From NCBI RefSeq assembly GCF_030489605.1, contig NZ_JAUKFY010000001.1, positions 412,043-476,042 on the forward strand: 64,000 nt of DNA, written 5' to 3'. The translations under genes and the position numbers were made by a program. How positions within the stretch are numbered: position 1 is the first letter of the stretch; each line of letters opens with the position of its first letter. The DNA comes from Brevibacillus laterosporus. GTDB taxonomy: Bacteria; Bacillota; Bacilli; Brevibacillales; Brevibacillaceae. The notes below the pieces were generated by a model, which saw nothing but the letters and a program-made list of their open reading frames with translations, was not told where the DNA came from and ran no database searches. Shown here piece after piece: positions 55,416 through 64,000 of this stretch.

Positions 55416-56920
55416 ATAAAGGAAAAGTTTTCTTAGTAGGTGCTGGGCCTGGTGACCCTAAGCTAATTACGGTGCGTGGTTTGGAAACGATTCAAATGGC
55501 TGATTGCATCGTGTATGATCGGTTGGCAAGTCCACGATTGCTAGCTCATGCAAAATCGGACGTAGAGTTAATCTATTGTGGAAAACTGCCTGATCGTCAT
55601 ACCCTCACTCAGGAAGAGATCAATCAGGTATTAGTCGATAAAGCATTAGAAGGGAAAGTGGTTACTCGTCTAAAAGGTGGGGACCCGTCTATCTTTGGTC
55701 GTGTTGGAGAAGAAGCTGAAGAATTGGCTAAGCACGATATTTTATTTGAGATTGTACCAGGGATCACTTCAGGGATTGCTGCTCCGGCGTATGCAGGCAT
55801 CCCAGTGACCCATCGCGATTTTAATTCCTCGTTAGCGATAGTGACGGGACATGAGCGTCCAGAGAAAACAGAATCAAGCATTAACTGGGAAAAATTAGCC
55901 ACGGCTGTTGGCACGATTATCTTTTACATGGGAGTAGGCAATCTCCCTTATATTACGGAACAATTAATGAAGAATGGCCGCTCTCCACAAACACCGGTAG
56001 CTTTGGTGCGCTGGGGGACTTTGGTCGAACAGGAAACCTTGGTCGGTACCTTAGAGGACATCGTAGAGAAGCGTGAGCGGGCAGGCTTAACGAATCCTTC
56101 TATCATTGTAGTTGGTGAAGTGGTTACGCTTCGTGAAAAATTACAATGGTTTGAGAAAAAGCCGTTGTTTGGGAAGCGTGTACTCGTTACGCGTGCTAGA
56201 AGTCAAGCCAGTGAACTATCGAATCAAATCAATGAATTAGGCGGGGAGGCCTATGAATTCCCGCTGATAAAGATGGTTGAGCCACAGGCTCTGCCGCAAT
56301 TGGATGTCGCACTGCAACAGCTATCAGCTTATGACTGGGTCATGTTTACCAGTCCAAATGGGGTTCAATTCTTCTTTAAACGCTTGCGTGAGTTAAAAAT
56401 TGACATTCGCACCTTAACTGGTAAGATCGCGGCCGTTGGTCCGAAAACCGCCTCCATGCTAGAAGAAAGAGGCTTGACGGTAAATGTCTTACCTGGCGAG
56501 TTTCTTGCAGAGGGCTTGGTGGAATCACTTAAGGATGAGTTGCAGCCAGGCTCTAAAGTCTTGCTTCCACGTGCGGATATAGCGCGCGAAACATTGCCAC
56601 GAGAGCTGAGAACTCTCGGCATGGAAGTGACGGAAGTAGATACCTATGATACAGTTATAGATGCACAGAACATTGGGGAAACGGTTTCCCTGTTGGAAGA
56701 AAAGGCGATACAGATCATTACATTTACCAGCTCCTCTACGGTCAAAAACTTTGTGGAAGCGCTGAAAGAATACGATCTTACCCAATTACTTCAAGGTGTT
56801 CAGATTGCTTGCATTGGACCGATTACAGCGGATACGGCAAGACAAGCAGGCTTGCAAGTGGATATCATGGCAAGTGAATATACAATTGAAGGACTAGTCA
56901 ATGCACTAATTACCACGTAA
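55412..56920 (+). CDS. cobA-hemD: Uroporphyrinogen III methyltransferase-synthase fusion (CobA-HemD)
   Basis: This bifunctional protein makes uroporphyrinogen III and methylates it to precorrin-2. Residues 1-245 are a SAM-dependent SUMT ([60 protein letters not shown]). Residues about 250-502 are HemD, with [28 protein letters not shown] and [16 protein letters not shown]. In B. subtilis hemD is separate and SUMT is encoded elsewhere. It is the only SUMT in the window, so both siroheme and corrin synthesis may depend on it. It is coupled to hemC by ATGA. Confidence 0.95.
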   Translation: MNKGKVFLVGAGPGDPKLITVRGLETIQMADCIVYDRLASPRLLAHAKSDVELIYCGKLPDRHTLTQEEINQVLVDKALEGKVVTRLKGGDPSIFGRVGEEAEELAKHDILFEIVPGITSGIAAPAYAGIPVTHRDFNSSLAIVTGHERPEKTESSINWEKLATAVGTIIFYMGVGNLPYITEQLMKNGRSPQTPVALVRWGTLVEQETLVGTLEDIVEKRERAGLTNPSIIVVGEVVTLREKLQWFEKKPLFGKRVLVTRARSQASELSNQINELGGEAYEFPLIKMVEPQALPQLDVALQQLSAYDWVMFTSPNGVQFFFKRLRELKIDIRTLTGKIAAVGPKTASMLEERGLTVNVLPGEFLAEGLVESLKDELQPGSKVLLPRADIARETLPRELRTLGMEVTEVDTYDTVIDAQNIGETVSLLEEKAIQIITFTSSSTVKNFVEALKEYDLTQLLQGVQIACIGPITADTARQAGLQVDIMASEYTIEGLVNALITT

Positions 56921-56935
56921 AAGGGGAAGTAGACT

Positions 56936-57916
56936 ATGATTAAATTTGACCGTCATCGTCGTTTGCGCCGAAGCCAAGCGATGCGTAACCTTGTACGAGA
57001 AAACCATGTGCGTGTAGAAGATTTGATCTATCCGCTGTTCATAGTAGAAGGCGAGAACATCAAAAAAGAAATTTCCTCTATGCCTGGCGTTTACCATTTT
57101 TCCTTGGATCGTCTTAATGAAGAAGTTGAAGAAATCGTTAGCCTAGGCATTCAGGCTGTTCTTTTGTTTGGGGTTCCAGAGCATAAGGATGCGCTTGGAA
57201 CAGAAGCTTATGCAGACAATGGGATTGTACAGCAAGCGATTCGTCACATAAAAGCCTCTTTCCCTGATCTGCTTGTGATTGCGGATACATGCCTATGTGA
57301 ATATACGGACCATGGCCACTGCGGTGTTTTGCATGAATGCGGAGAGCTGCTAAATGATGAGTCTCTTGTTTTATTAAGCCAAGCTGCTGTATCACAGGCT
57401 AAAGCTGGCGCCGACATCATCGCGCCATCTAATATGATGGACGGATTTGTTACCGCCATTCGTGAAGCTTTAGATGAAGCTGGATTTACACATATTCCGA
57501 TTATGTCTTATGCGGTTAAATATGCTTCTGCATACTACGGCCCGTTCCGTGAAGCAGCTCAATCCGCTCCGAAGTTCGGTAACCGTAAGTCCTACCAAAT
57601 GGACTATGCTAATGCGCGTGAAGGTTTGCGCGAAGCAGAATCTGATGTGATGGAAGGTGCGGATTTCTTAATGGTAAAACCGGGTCTTGCTTACATGGAC
57701 ATGGTTTTACGTTTGCGTCAAAGCTTTGATTTGCCGTTAGTTGTTTACAATATCAGCGGAGAGTACTCTATGGTAAAAGCGGCTAGTGCAAATGGCTGGA
57801 TTGACGAGCAAGGCGTTGTTATGGAAACGATGATGGGATTCAAACGCGCAGGTGCTGATTTAATCATTACGTACCATGCTAAAGATGTTGCCAAGTGGCT
57901 ACAAGGAGGTTCATAA
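56936..57916 (+). CDS. hemB: Porphobilinogen synthase (delta-aminolevulinate dehydratase)
   Basis: It condenses two aminolevulinates to porphobilinogen. The conserved cysteines in [14 protein letters not shown] suggest zinc dependence. The active-site lysines lie in [16 protein letters not shown] and [12 protein letters not shown]. Length is 326; AAAAGGGGAAG precedes the ATG. Gene order hemC-hemD-hemB is conserved. The fused Ahb gene begins two bases after its stop. Confidence 0.97.
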   Translation: MIKFDRHRRLRRSQAMRNLVRENHVRVEDLIYPLFIVEGENIKKEISSMPGVYHFSLDRLNEEVEEIVSLGIQAVLLFGVPEHKDALGTEAYADNGIVQQAIRHIKASFPDLLVIADTCLCEYTDHGHCGVLHECGELLNDESLVLLSQAAVSQAKAGADIIAPSNMMDGFVTAIREALDEAGFTHIPIMSYAVKYASAYYGPFREAAQSAPKFGNRKSYQMDYANAREGLREAESDVMEGADFLMVKPGLAYMDMVLRLRQSFDLPLVVYNISGEYSMVKAASANGWIDEQGVVMETMMGFKRAGADLIITYHAKDVAKWLQGGS

Positions 57917-57917
57917 C

Positions 57918-58979
57918 ATGTCGGTTGACTTATTAGATGCGTTAGATAAAGAGATTTTGGATGCCATTCAAAAAGAGATTCCATTGGTTCCTGAACCCTT
58001 TAAAGTTATGGCAGAAAATTTAGGGACAACAGAAGAGGAATTAATGGCTCGCCTGGAAAAAATGAAGGGTGATTCTATCCGTCAAATCTCAGCTATTTGT
58101 GATACAAAAGCATTAGGATATAAATCAAGTCTGGTAGCCGCTCGGATTGCTCCTGATAAATTAGATGAAATGGCTGTCAAGATTTTTAACTCCCACCCTG
58201 GTATTACACATAACTATAAACGCAACCATGACTTTAACCTGTGGTTTACGATTGCTCTACCTCCGAACAGTCGTTTTGGATTGGAAAAAACGGTTGAAAT
58301 CTTAGGAGAATTGTCTAATGTGGAATCGATTCGCATTCTACCTACTCTTAAACTATTTAAAATCGGGGTACAACTAGATGTGAAAAAGGAGGCAGAAGCG
58401 AATACAAAATCTGCTCCTACTTACACAGAAGAAATGCGCCAGGCAGCAATTGATCTTGGCATCACTGATGAAGATATCAAGGTGATTATCGAACTGCAAA
58501 AGGATTTGCCAATTGTTTCGCGTCCATTTGATGAATGGGCAAAAAATGCTGGCATGACAACAGAGGAATTATTGAACCACGCAAAAGTATTGGTAGACCG
58601 TGGCCAAATGCGTCGTTTCTCTGCGGTACTAAACCACCGCAAAGCTGGATTCCGTGCAAATGGTATGGGTGTATGGAATGTACCAGCAGAACAAGCAGAG
58701 GAAATTGGAATGAAAATGGGCTCCTTCCGAGCGGTTAGCCATTGCTATTTACGTCCTACCTACCCAGATTGGAAGTACAGCATCTTTACGATGGTGCATG
58801 GCCGTGATAAAGAAGAGTGTGAATCAATCCTACAAGCTATTGAGGATGAAACGGGTATCACTGACCGTATTACATTGTACTCTACGAAGGAATACAAGAA
58901 AACACGCGTATCCTATTTTACACCTGAGATTTATGAATGGGAAAATGAGATGGCGGCAAAACTGGGATTGGATAAGTAA
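57918..58979 (+). CDS. ahbAB: AhbA-AhbB fused siroheme decarboxylase-like protein
   Basis: The product is two tandem Lrp/AsnC-fold modules joined in one chain. The N-half (about 1-155) has a winged helix and the motif HPGITHNYKRNHDFNLWFT (residues 93-111), as in AhbA and the NirD/H proteins. The C-half (about 170-353) has MRRFSAVLNHRKAGFRANGM and SHCYLRPTYPDWKYSIFTMV (274-293), the signature of AhbB/NirL. Known family members decarboxylate siroheme to 12,18-didecarboxysiroheme on the way to heme or heme d1. GGAGG overlaps the hemB end and precedes this ATG; a longer frame starts inside hemB. Often annotated as a Lrp regulator, which remains possible. It ends at a strong terminator. Confidence 0.83.
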   Translation: MSVDLLDALDKEILDAIQKEIPLVPEPFKVMAENLGTTEEELMARLEKMKGDSIRQISAICDTKALGYKSSLVAARIAPDKLDEMAVKIFNSHPGITHNYKRNHDFNLWFTIALPPNSRFGLEKTVEILGELSNVESIRILPTLKLFKIGVQLDVKKEAEANTKSAPTYTEEMRQAAIDLGITDEDIKVIIELQKDLPIVSRPFDEWAKNAGMTTEELLNHAKVLVDRGQMRRFSAVLNHRKAGFRANGMGVWNVPAEQAEEIGMKMGSFRAVSHCYLRPTYPDWKYSIFTMVHGRDKEECESILQAIEDETGITDRITLYSTKEYKKTRVSYFTPEIYEWENEMAAKLGLDK

Positions 58980-59047
58980 TCGCTCACAATATCCGATAGC
59001 TTGGAATACATGCGCTGTTTCCTGATAAGGAGCATATTGTCATAACA

Positions 59048-59090
59048 GGAAAACGCTTGTTTGATCACTTTCAAACAAGCGTTTTTTCTA
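59048..59090 (+). terminator. Terminator after ahbAB
   Basis: AAAACGCTTGTTTGA (59050-59064) pairs with TCAAACAAGCGTTTT around a six-base loop, then TTTTTT. It separates hemA-ahbAB from hemL. Confidence 0.92.
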
Positions 59091-59128
59091 CCAGTTTCAC
59101 GATAACAGATACTAATGGGGTGAGTGGA

Positions 59129-60421
59129 ATGACTCGACAATTCACGAAATCAATCGAATTACATAAAGAAGCGGTACAATACATTCCCGGCGGGGTTAAT
59201 AGTCCTGTGCGTGCATTTAAAAGCGTAGGGGGCAATCCTATTTATATTGAAAAAGGGGAAGGGTCCCGTATTACAGATGTTGATGGACATACTTATATTG
59301 ATTATATTGGCTCCTGGGGACCTTTGATTTTGGGGCATGCTCATCCAAAAGTATTGCAGGCGATTAGTGAAACTGCTTTACTGGGTACTAGCTTTGGAGC
59401 ACCTACAGAACGTGAAACCACAATGGCAAAGCTGGTGTGTGACATTGTTCCTTCAGTAGAAGTTGTGAGAATGGTGAATTCAGGGACTGAAGCGACAATG
59501 AGTGCGCTTCGGTTGGCGCGTGGGTACACAAAGCGCGATAAAATTATGAAGTTTGAAGGCTGTTATCATGGCCACGCGGACAGTTTACTGATTAAGGCTG
59601 GTTCGGGTGTTGCTACCTTAGGCTTGCCGGATAGCCCTGGTGTGCCTGAAACAACTGCAGTAAATACAATTACGGTACCATATAATGACGTTGATAGTGT
59701 ACGTCTTGCCTTTGAAAAATTCGGCTCAGAGCTAGCTGCTGTTATTGTAGAACCAGTTGGCGGAAACATGGGTGTAGTACCACCTCAGCCGGGCTTTCTC
59801 GAGGAACTGCGTAGCATTACGGAGAAACATGGTACAGTGCTGATTTTTGATGAAGTAATGACAGGCTTCCGTGTAGCTCGAGGCGGTGCGCAAGACTTGT
59901 ATCGTATCACACCTGATTTAACCACGATGGGTAAGGTCATTGGTGGCGGCTTGCCAGTCGGTGCATACGGTGGGAAACGCGAAATTATGCAGCACGTAGC
60001 TCCAGCAGGCAATGTATATCAAGCAGGAACCTTATCGGGTAATCCTTTAGCAATGGCAGCGGGTATTGCTACATTATTGGAGCTTGGTAAACCAGGAGTC
60101 TACGAACAGCTTGATGCTCGTTCTGCCCGACTAGCAGAAGGCTTAGCCGCTAATGCGACTAAATTAGGAATTCCTCATACCGTAAACCGTGTTGGTTCCA
60201 TGGTATGTTTATTCTTTACAGATACACCAGTAATCAACTATGAGACAGCTAAAACAGCAGATGTAGATAAATTTTCACGTTACTTCCAACAGTTGTTGCA
60301 AGAAGGGATTATGATTCCGCCTTCCCAATTCGAAGGAATGTTCGTCTCCGTTATGCATACTGATGAAGATATTGAAAAGACGATTCAAGCAAGCTATAAG
60401 GCAATGGCTACTTTAGTCTAG
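59129..60421 (+). CDS. hemL: Glutamate-1-semialdehyde 2,1-aminomutase
   Basis: A PLP enzyme that converts glutamate-1-semialdehyde to 5-aminolevulinate. The PLP lysine is Lys269 in [17 protein letters not shown]. The motifs [30 protein letters not shown] and [15 protein letters not shown] are conserved. ATG at 59129 follows GGGGTGAGTGG; the longer open frame upstream includes the terminator of the previous gene and is rejected. Length is 430. It can be transcribed on its own, since a strong terminator precedes it. Confidence 0.96.
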   Translation: MTRQFTKSIELHKEAVQYIPGGVNSPVRAFKSVGGNPIYIEKGEGSRITDVDGHTYIDYIGSWGPLILGHAHPKVLQAISETALLGTSFGAPTERETTMAKLVCDIVPSVEVVRMVNSGTEATMSALRLARGYTKRDKIMKFEGCYHGHADSLLIKAGSGVATLGLPDSPGVPETTAVNTITVPYNDVDSVRLAFEKFGSELAAVIVEPVGGNMGVVPPQPGFLEELRSITEKHGTVLIFDEVMTGFRVARGGAQDLYRITPDLTTMGKVIGGGLPVGAYGGKREIMQHVAPAGNVYQAGTLSGNPLAMAAGIATLLELGKPGVYEQLDARSARLAEGLAANATKLGIPHTVNRVGSMVCLFFTDTPVINYETAKTADVDKFSRYFQQLLQEGIMIPPSQFEGMFVSVMHTDEDIEKTIQASYKAMATLV

Positions 60422-60458
60422 ATGTGAAGTGCTCAAAGAAGAATATAGATAGTGAAGC

Positions 60459-60490
60459 AGGCAGATAAACTTATCTGTCTGTTTTTTTGT
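60459..60490 (+). terminator. Terminator of hemL
   Basis: AGGCAGATAA pairs with TTATCTGTCT, followed by GTTTTTTTG. Confidence 0.88.
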
Positions 60491-60599
60491 ATTCATAAAA
60501 CTTGCTGAAAAAAGTAAAGTTCACCTACTTTTCCTGGCAAGATGATATAATAAATGAGGGGGTTATAACAGAAAAAAAAGACACCAAGGGAGGAATGAC

Positions 60600-61055
60600 A
60601 TGGGAGGAGAGCGATTTACCGCACCAGTCACCGTACATATTTTTTTGCGAAAAGGTAATAACATTCTGCTGTTAAGACGATATCAGACCGGATACGAAGA
60701 TGGTAATTACAGTGTTGTAGCCGGTCACCTTGATGGTGGTGAGCAGGTGATAGAAGCTGCGATTCGTGAAGCGCGTGAAGAAGCAGGCATTATCTTAAAG
60801 CCTGATCAAGTAACGATAACGGGCATTATGCATCGCTTGTCAAATGATGAGCGTATCGATTTTTTTGTAACGGCAACAGAATGGTCCGGAGAGATTTATA
60901 ATGCAGAGCCTCATAAATGTGATGAACTAGCATGGTTCTCTATTCATGATCTTCCTCAGAATACCATTTCGTACATAAAAAAAGCGATTGAGCTTTCGGT
61001 CAGTCAATCTGAGATTTGGTTTAATAGCTATGGATTTGATAATAAGGAGGGATAA
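60600..61055 (+). CDS. Nudix hydrolase
   Basis: The Nudix box starts at about residue 41, with GHLDGGEQVIEAAIREAREEAGI matching G-x5-E-x7-REUxEExGU apart from spacing details. It is a metal-dependent hydrolase of a nucleoside diphosphate linked to another moiety. The rest, 151 residues, is a small single domain with RRYQTGYEDGNYSVV before the box. AAGGGAGGAA precedes the ATG. The substrate is unknown. The epimerase gene begins one base after its stop, so they form a small operon. This pair lies between hemL and the spore gene. Confidence 0.88.
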   Translation: MGGERFTAPVTVHIFLRKGNNILLLRRYQTGYEDGNYSVVAGHLDGGEQVIEAAIREAREEAGIILKPDQVTITGIMHRLSNDERIDFFVTATEWSGEIYNAEPHKCDELAWFSIHDLPQNTISYIKKAIELSVSQSEIWFNSYGFDNKEG

Positions 61056-61056
61056 T

Positions 61057-61971
61057 GTGCAAACAGCGCTTGTTTTAGGGGGAACTCGTTTTTTTGGAAA
61101 AAGGTTGGTTCAGGAGCTTTTGGATAAAGGTATAAAAGTCACCCTTGCAAACCGAGGGATTACCGAAGATCCATTTGGTAATCAGGTGGAGAGAATTATT
61201 GTCGACCGTTATGATGAGGAATCCATGCTGTCTGCATTTGAGGATTATGAATTCGATATGATTTTTGATAATATTTGCTATTCATCAGAGGATGCTCGGA
61301 TTGCTATAAAGGTTTTTACCGATAAAGTGTCCCGTTATATTTTTACATCTACATTATCTGTCTATGACGAGGCAGACAGATTTGTAACGGAAGAGGATTT
61401 TGATCCCTATCATTACCCTATTGAATACGTGACGAGACAAGAAACATCCTATAAGGAAGGCAAACGTTTGGCTGAAGCGGTATTCTTTCAAGAAGCTCCT
61501 TTTCCTGTAGCAGCCATTCGATTTCCGATCGTTCTGGGGGATGATGATTATACGCGTCGCTTGCATTTTCACGTAGAACATGTAATGAAACAATGGCCGA
61601 TCGGGATTCCGAACCTAGATGCGACCATTGGGTTTATTCCAGCTAACCAAGCTGCACGCTTTTTGCTGTGGGCTGCTGAAGAGGAGCTGGAAGGGACTTT
61701 TAACGCTTGCTCCCATGGGGGTATTACATTAAAAGGACTTATCAGTCTGATTGAAGAGAGTACAGGCAAACAAGCTATTATTATGTCAGAAGCAGCAGAT
61801 GAACATATGTCCCCGTTCGGGGTAACCCAATCAGTATGGTGCATGAGTAATGAAAAGGCAAAAGAGACAGGCTTTTTATTTGTTCCTTTACAAGAATGGC
61901 TGCCATCACTTATTCAGAGAATCACGAAAACATTTGAAAAAGAAGAGATTTATGTAAGTAATCACGAATAA
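61057..61971 (+). CDS. NAD-dependent epimerase/dehydratase family protein
   Basis: An extended short-chain dehydrogenase with N-terminal Rossmann motif ALVLGGTRFFGKRLVQELL. A YKEGKR motif, a variant of YxxxK, lies near residue 137. The family acts on nucleotide sugars or related compounds, but the substrate cannot be fixed here. GTG at 61057 is preferred as it has an AAGGAGG site six bases upstream; an earlier in-frame ATG overlaps the Nudix gene. Length is 304. A terminator follows. Confidence 0.84.
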   Translation: MQTALVLGGTRFFGKRLVQELLDKGIKVTLANRGITEDPFGNQVERIIVDRYDEESMLSAFEDYEFDMIFDNICYSSEDARIAIKVFTDKVSRYIFTSTLSVYDEADRFVTEEDFDPYHYPIEYVTRQETSYKEGKRLAEAVFFQEAPFPVAAIRFPIVLGDDDYTRRLHFHVEHVMKQWPIGIPNLDATIGFIPANQAARFLLWAAEEELEGTFNACSHGGITLKGLISLIEESTGKQAIIMSEAADEHMSPFGVTQSVWCMSNEKAKETGFLFVPLQEWLPSLIQRITKTFEKEEIYVSNHE

Positions 61972-61973
61972 AT

Positions 61974-62011
61974 ACGTACAATCATCTAAATGAGGCTGAT
62001 TGTACGTTTTG
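61974..62011 (+). terminator. Terminator of the Nudix-epimerase pair
   Basis: ACGTACAATCA pairs with TGATTGTACGT around TCTAAATGAGGC, followed by TTTTG. A second hairpin follows at 62017-62057. Confidence 0.82.
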
Positions 62012-62016
62012 ATAAG

Positions 62017-62057
62017 AAATCCCGGTTTACCTATCAAGGTAGAGCGGGATTTTTTTC
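62017..62057 (+). terminator. Second hairpin-terminator before the spoVID-like gene
   Basis: AAATCCCG pairs with CGGGATTT and is followed by TTTTTTC. It lies 6 bases after the first hairpin; together they insulate the sporulation gene. Confidence 0.72.
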
Positions 62058-62171
62058 AACACGACCAGGTAAGACGCATCCTTATGCCAAATCCTTCTCA
62101 TATGTTCTATTTCCGTTGCTCTGTCCATATAGATATAGGGAAAGCTTGTGGAGCTGAAAGGAGGAGCAGGT

Positions 62172-64000
62172 GTGTCTGTACAAGATGGACTGTTATCGTT
62201 TCAAATGAAAGAGACTATATTTCTCTCATCAGATAAACCAGAAATTGAAGAGCTACGGGAACTGGAGTTATTACCCGATTTAGAGATAAGGGAAAATGAT
62301 TATGAGATTACCATATGTGGGTCCTTACAACTGCGAGGCAAGTATGTGCCGACCAAGAACGCCAATGAAAATGGCGGAACGGACACCTTGGTTTCGGCAA
62401 TGAGATTTACTCCGTTGCAGTTGGAACAAGGAGATGCTAGCGTTTTTTTCTCTGACGAAGAGGCTGAGATCTTGCATCGTATCCCATTAAGTATCTCTGT
62501 TCCTATTTCCAGAACCAAAGAGGTTTCTGATATTCACGGGATTATTGATAGTTTTGATTATGAGTTAAAAGGCCCTAAACAATTACTCATTACCGCTGAC
62601 CTGATAATAGATGGAATCCAGCTAAAGAATGATCAGGAGATTCGTGCTGAGCAGCAATCGCAAAAATCAACTGACACTTGGGAATATATACAAGTAGCCG
62701 ACGATGAGAGTGAAGAACAGGGATATCAGCATGTCACTATTGATGATCTAGAACGAAAGCTGGCGGCTTTAGAGAAAGAAGTAGAGGCTCAATTGGAACA
62801 TCAAAACGAAGACGGACAAGAATTGATAGATGAGGTTGCCCATGCAGAGTACCAGCAAAATGAACAATATGAGCAATACGAGCAATATGGGCAAAATGAT
62901 CAATATGGGCAATACGAGCAATATGGGCAAAATGAACAATATCATCAATATGAGCAATACGAGCAATACGAGCAATACGAGCAAAATGATCAACACCATC
63001 AATACGAGCAATATGGGCAGAATAATCAAAATGATCAATTTGAGAAAACCGAGCAATACCAGTCATATCAACCATTTCCGGGTTTTCAAATGCAGTCAGA
63101 AGATGTAGCTCAAAATAGCTGGGATCAAGATTCGGCAACACGGTTTCGTTATCAGCATCCACAATATGCAGCATATGAAGCAGAAGCTGATGAAGCAGAA
63201 CGGGAAGAGATCGAGGAAATCCAGCAATCAAGCAATGTACCTTATCAAGCTTACTCAGATCTACAAGCAGATTCCATAGAACAGCAATCACCTTATGAGC
63301 ATGGATTTCATCCAATTTCTGGGCCAGAACCCCCGCAGTATGCACCGCCGTTTGGTACACAACCATTTTATCAAACAAATTCTTACCAGCAGGGATCAGG
63401 TCACCAGGGACCGGGGCACGGACACGGAATGGTTGTAGACCCGAACCCTATTCCTTTTGCCCCACCACCTCCAAACCCATTTCAACCGATGGCAGGGCAG
63501 TTTTATCAACAGCAGCCACCACCACAATATCCGTTTGCCCAGATGCCGCCATATGCACCACAACAAATGTTTTATCAACCACCTCCGTATCCACCTAGTC
63601 CAGTCCCTCAACCTTTTGCTGGGATGCAGTACCAACCGGAGCGTATCGCTGAATCTCCATATCAAGCTACGTATCAGCCGCTCAATCCTAATGAATATGT
63701 GGAAGAGCCAGTGGAAGATCAGGAGGTACGGACTAATGGTGTATTTGCAGAACCTGTCTCCTATCATGAGCAGATTGAACCAGAAGTAGATATAGAGGAG
63801 AAGGAGAGGGAATCTTTTTGCGAAGAAGTTCCTTTTAAGGAGGAGTCATCTCACATTGAGCAATCTGAGCCATTTGAATTGATTGCAGAGCATCAGGAAG
63901 CATCTAGAGAACCAAAAGAGGCAGTAGCGAGACCGCAAGAGACAGTTGCCGAACCCAAAGAAGCCGTAGCAAGGCAGCAAGAGACAGTTTCTGAAGCGAA
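62172..64000 (+). CDS. spoVID: SpoVID-like spore coat morphogenetic protein, 5' part (runs off the end)
   Basis: An open frame starts at GTG 62172, behind GAAAGGAGGAGCAG, and stays open for 609 codons to the window end. The first 155 residues resemble the N-terminal domain of SpoVID, with LLPDLEIRENDYEITICGSL, LRGKYVP and IIDSFDYELKGPKQLLITADL. SpoVID anchors the spore coat around the forespore. A Gln/Tyr-rich tripeptide array (residues 231-296), a Pro/Gln/Tyr-rich stretch (380-510) and an acidic tail with a 14-residue repeat follow. The C-terminal LysM domain, if present, would lie outside the window. Position after hemL agrees with B. subtilis. The length and repeats exceed the B. subtilis protein, so lineage-specific expansion is inferred. 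Confidence 0.78.
   Translation, partial: MSVQDGLLSFQMKETIFLSSDKPEIEELRELELLPDLEIRENDYEITICGSLQLRGKYVPTKNANENGGTDTLVSAMRFTPLQLEQGDASVFFSDEEAEILHRIPLSISVPISRTKEVSDIHGIIDSFDYELKGPKQLLITADLIIDGIQLKNDQEIRAEQQSQKSTDTWEYIQVADDESEEQGYQHVTIDDLERKLAALEKEVEAQLEHQNEDGQELIDEVAHAEYQQNEQYEQYEQYGQNDQYGQYEQYGQNEQYHQYEQYEQYEQYEQNDQHHQYEQYGQNNQNDQFEKTEQYQSYQPFPGFQMQSEDVAQNSWDQDSATRFRYQHPQYAAYEAEADEAEREEIEEIQQSSNVPYQAYSDLQADSIEQQSPYEHGFHPISGPEPPQYAPPFGTQPFYQTNSYQQGSGHQGPGHGHGMVVDPNPIPFAPPPPNPFQPMAGQFYQQQPPPQYPFAQMPPYAPQQMFYQPPPYPPSPVPQPFAGMQYQPERIAESPYQATYQPLNPNEYVEEPVEDQEVRTNGVFAEPVSYHEQIEPEVDIEEKERESFCEEVPFKEESSHIEQSEPFELIAEHQEASREPKEAVARPQETVAEPKEAVARQQETVSEA
62862..63059 (+). repeat. In-frame tripeptide/nonanucleotide repeat array
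   Basis: Twenty-two consecutive codon triplets of the form x-Gln-Tyr or x-Gln-Asn (most often Glu-Gln-Tyr and Gly-Gln-Asn) occupy 62862-63059. GAGCAATAC and GGGCAAAAT units alternate. The array is internal to the spoVID-like gene and keeps the reading frame. Confidence 0.92.

Noticed and set aside
57876..57917. A longer start for the Ahb fusion inside hemB
   Set aside because: It has no ribosome site and adds 14 residues unlike any family member; the ATG at 57918 lies behind GGAGG.
62000..62236. A 78-codon frame overlapping the spoVID-like start
   Set aside because: It is in another frame than the strong GTG start at 62172 and overlaps two terminator hairpins. The long open frame is the real gene.
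62840..63060. Tandem repeats considered as a CRISPR array
   Set aside because: Units are 9 bases long, contiguous and in frame, with no spacers.
62737..63378. A 213-codon minus-strand frame with Ile/Ala/His repeats
   Set aside because: It is the antisense image of the GAGCAATAC array of the spoVID-like gene. Its repeats are a by-product of the plus-strand repeat.

Overview
The window looks like the chromosome of an aerobic, endospore-forming, moderately AT-rich Bacillota of the Paenibacillaceae/Brevibacillus type. This rests on close GerE, GerM and SpoVID-type proteins, strong AGGAGG ribosome sites, frequent GTG/TTG starts and Gram-positive lipoproteins. The genus is inferred; no rRNA gene is present to prove it.

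Layout. About 0.5-4.7 kb: Fur-controlled EfeO-EfeB-EfeU iron uptake operon. 4.8-9.4 kb: aryl-beta-glucoside utilisation (LicT-type antiterminator, then two consecutive RAT/terminator modules, then PTS permease and phospho-beta-glucosidase), with a perfect cre site on the promoter. 9.5-11.3 kb: a pair of ABC permeases without partners. 11.3-15.1 kb: gerE (minus strand), a TPP riboswitch with thiT, an AdaA-like protein, a membrane protein and a nitroreductase. 15.2-31.7 kb: an adenosylcobalamin riboswitch followed by a near-continuous operon for the anaerobic corrin pathway (cbiH60, X, J, C, D, ET, L, F, G, A, cobO, cbiP) and the CbiMNQO cobalt transporter. 31.8-33.6 kb: HU and an extended Fe/Mn superoxide dismutase on the minus strand. 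33.7-48.7 kb: racE/murI, a MerR-MFS pair, gerM, rph, rdgB, a YfcE-type phosphodiesterase, tig, clpP, clpX, lonB, lon, engB. 48.8-51.2 kb: a GH84 glycosidase and an EamA transporter. 51.5-60.4 kb: tetrapyrrole operon hemA, hemX, sirC-like, hemC, cobA-hemD fusion, hemB, a fused AhbA-AhbB (siroheme decarboxylase-like) protein, then hemL. 60.6-64.0 kb: a Nudix protein, an NAD-dependent epimerase, and the start of a very large SpoVID-like spore-coat morphogenetic gene running off the end.

How it fits together. The backbone gerE, racE, gerM, rph, ysnA, ysnB, tig, clpX, lonB, lon, ysxC, hem operon, spoVID matches the gene order known from Bacillus subtilis. The B12 cluster, thiT, adaA, hup, sod, merR-MFS, clpP, GH84 and others appear as insertions in it. 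The two tetrapyrrole loci are complementary: the hem operon makes uroporphyrinogen III, precorrin-2 (CobA domain) and sirohydrochlorin (SirC-like), and the cbi operon inserts cobalt (CbiX) and carries the ring to adenosylcobyric acid. The cbi operon has no SUMT of its own, and no CbiB, CobD, CobU or CobS lies in the window.

The most unusual item is the AhbA-AhbB fusion between hemB and hemL. It is tightly coupled to hemB and sits beside CobA and SirC activities, which suggests a siroheme-decarboxylation branch, or a heme/siroheme sensor, in an organism that otherwise has the classical heme precursor genes. The end of the window is a single open frame of more than 600 codons that encodes a glutamine/tyrosine-rich tripeptide-repeat protein.
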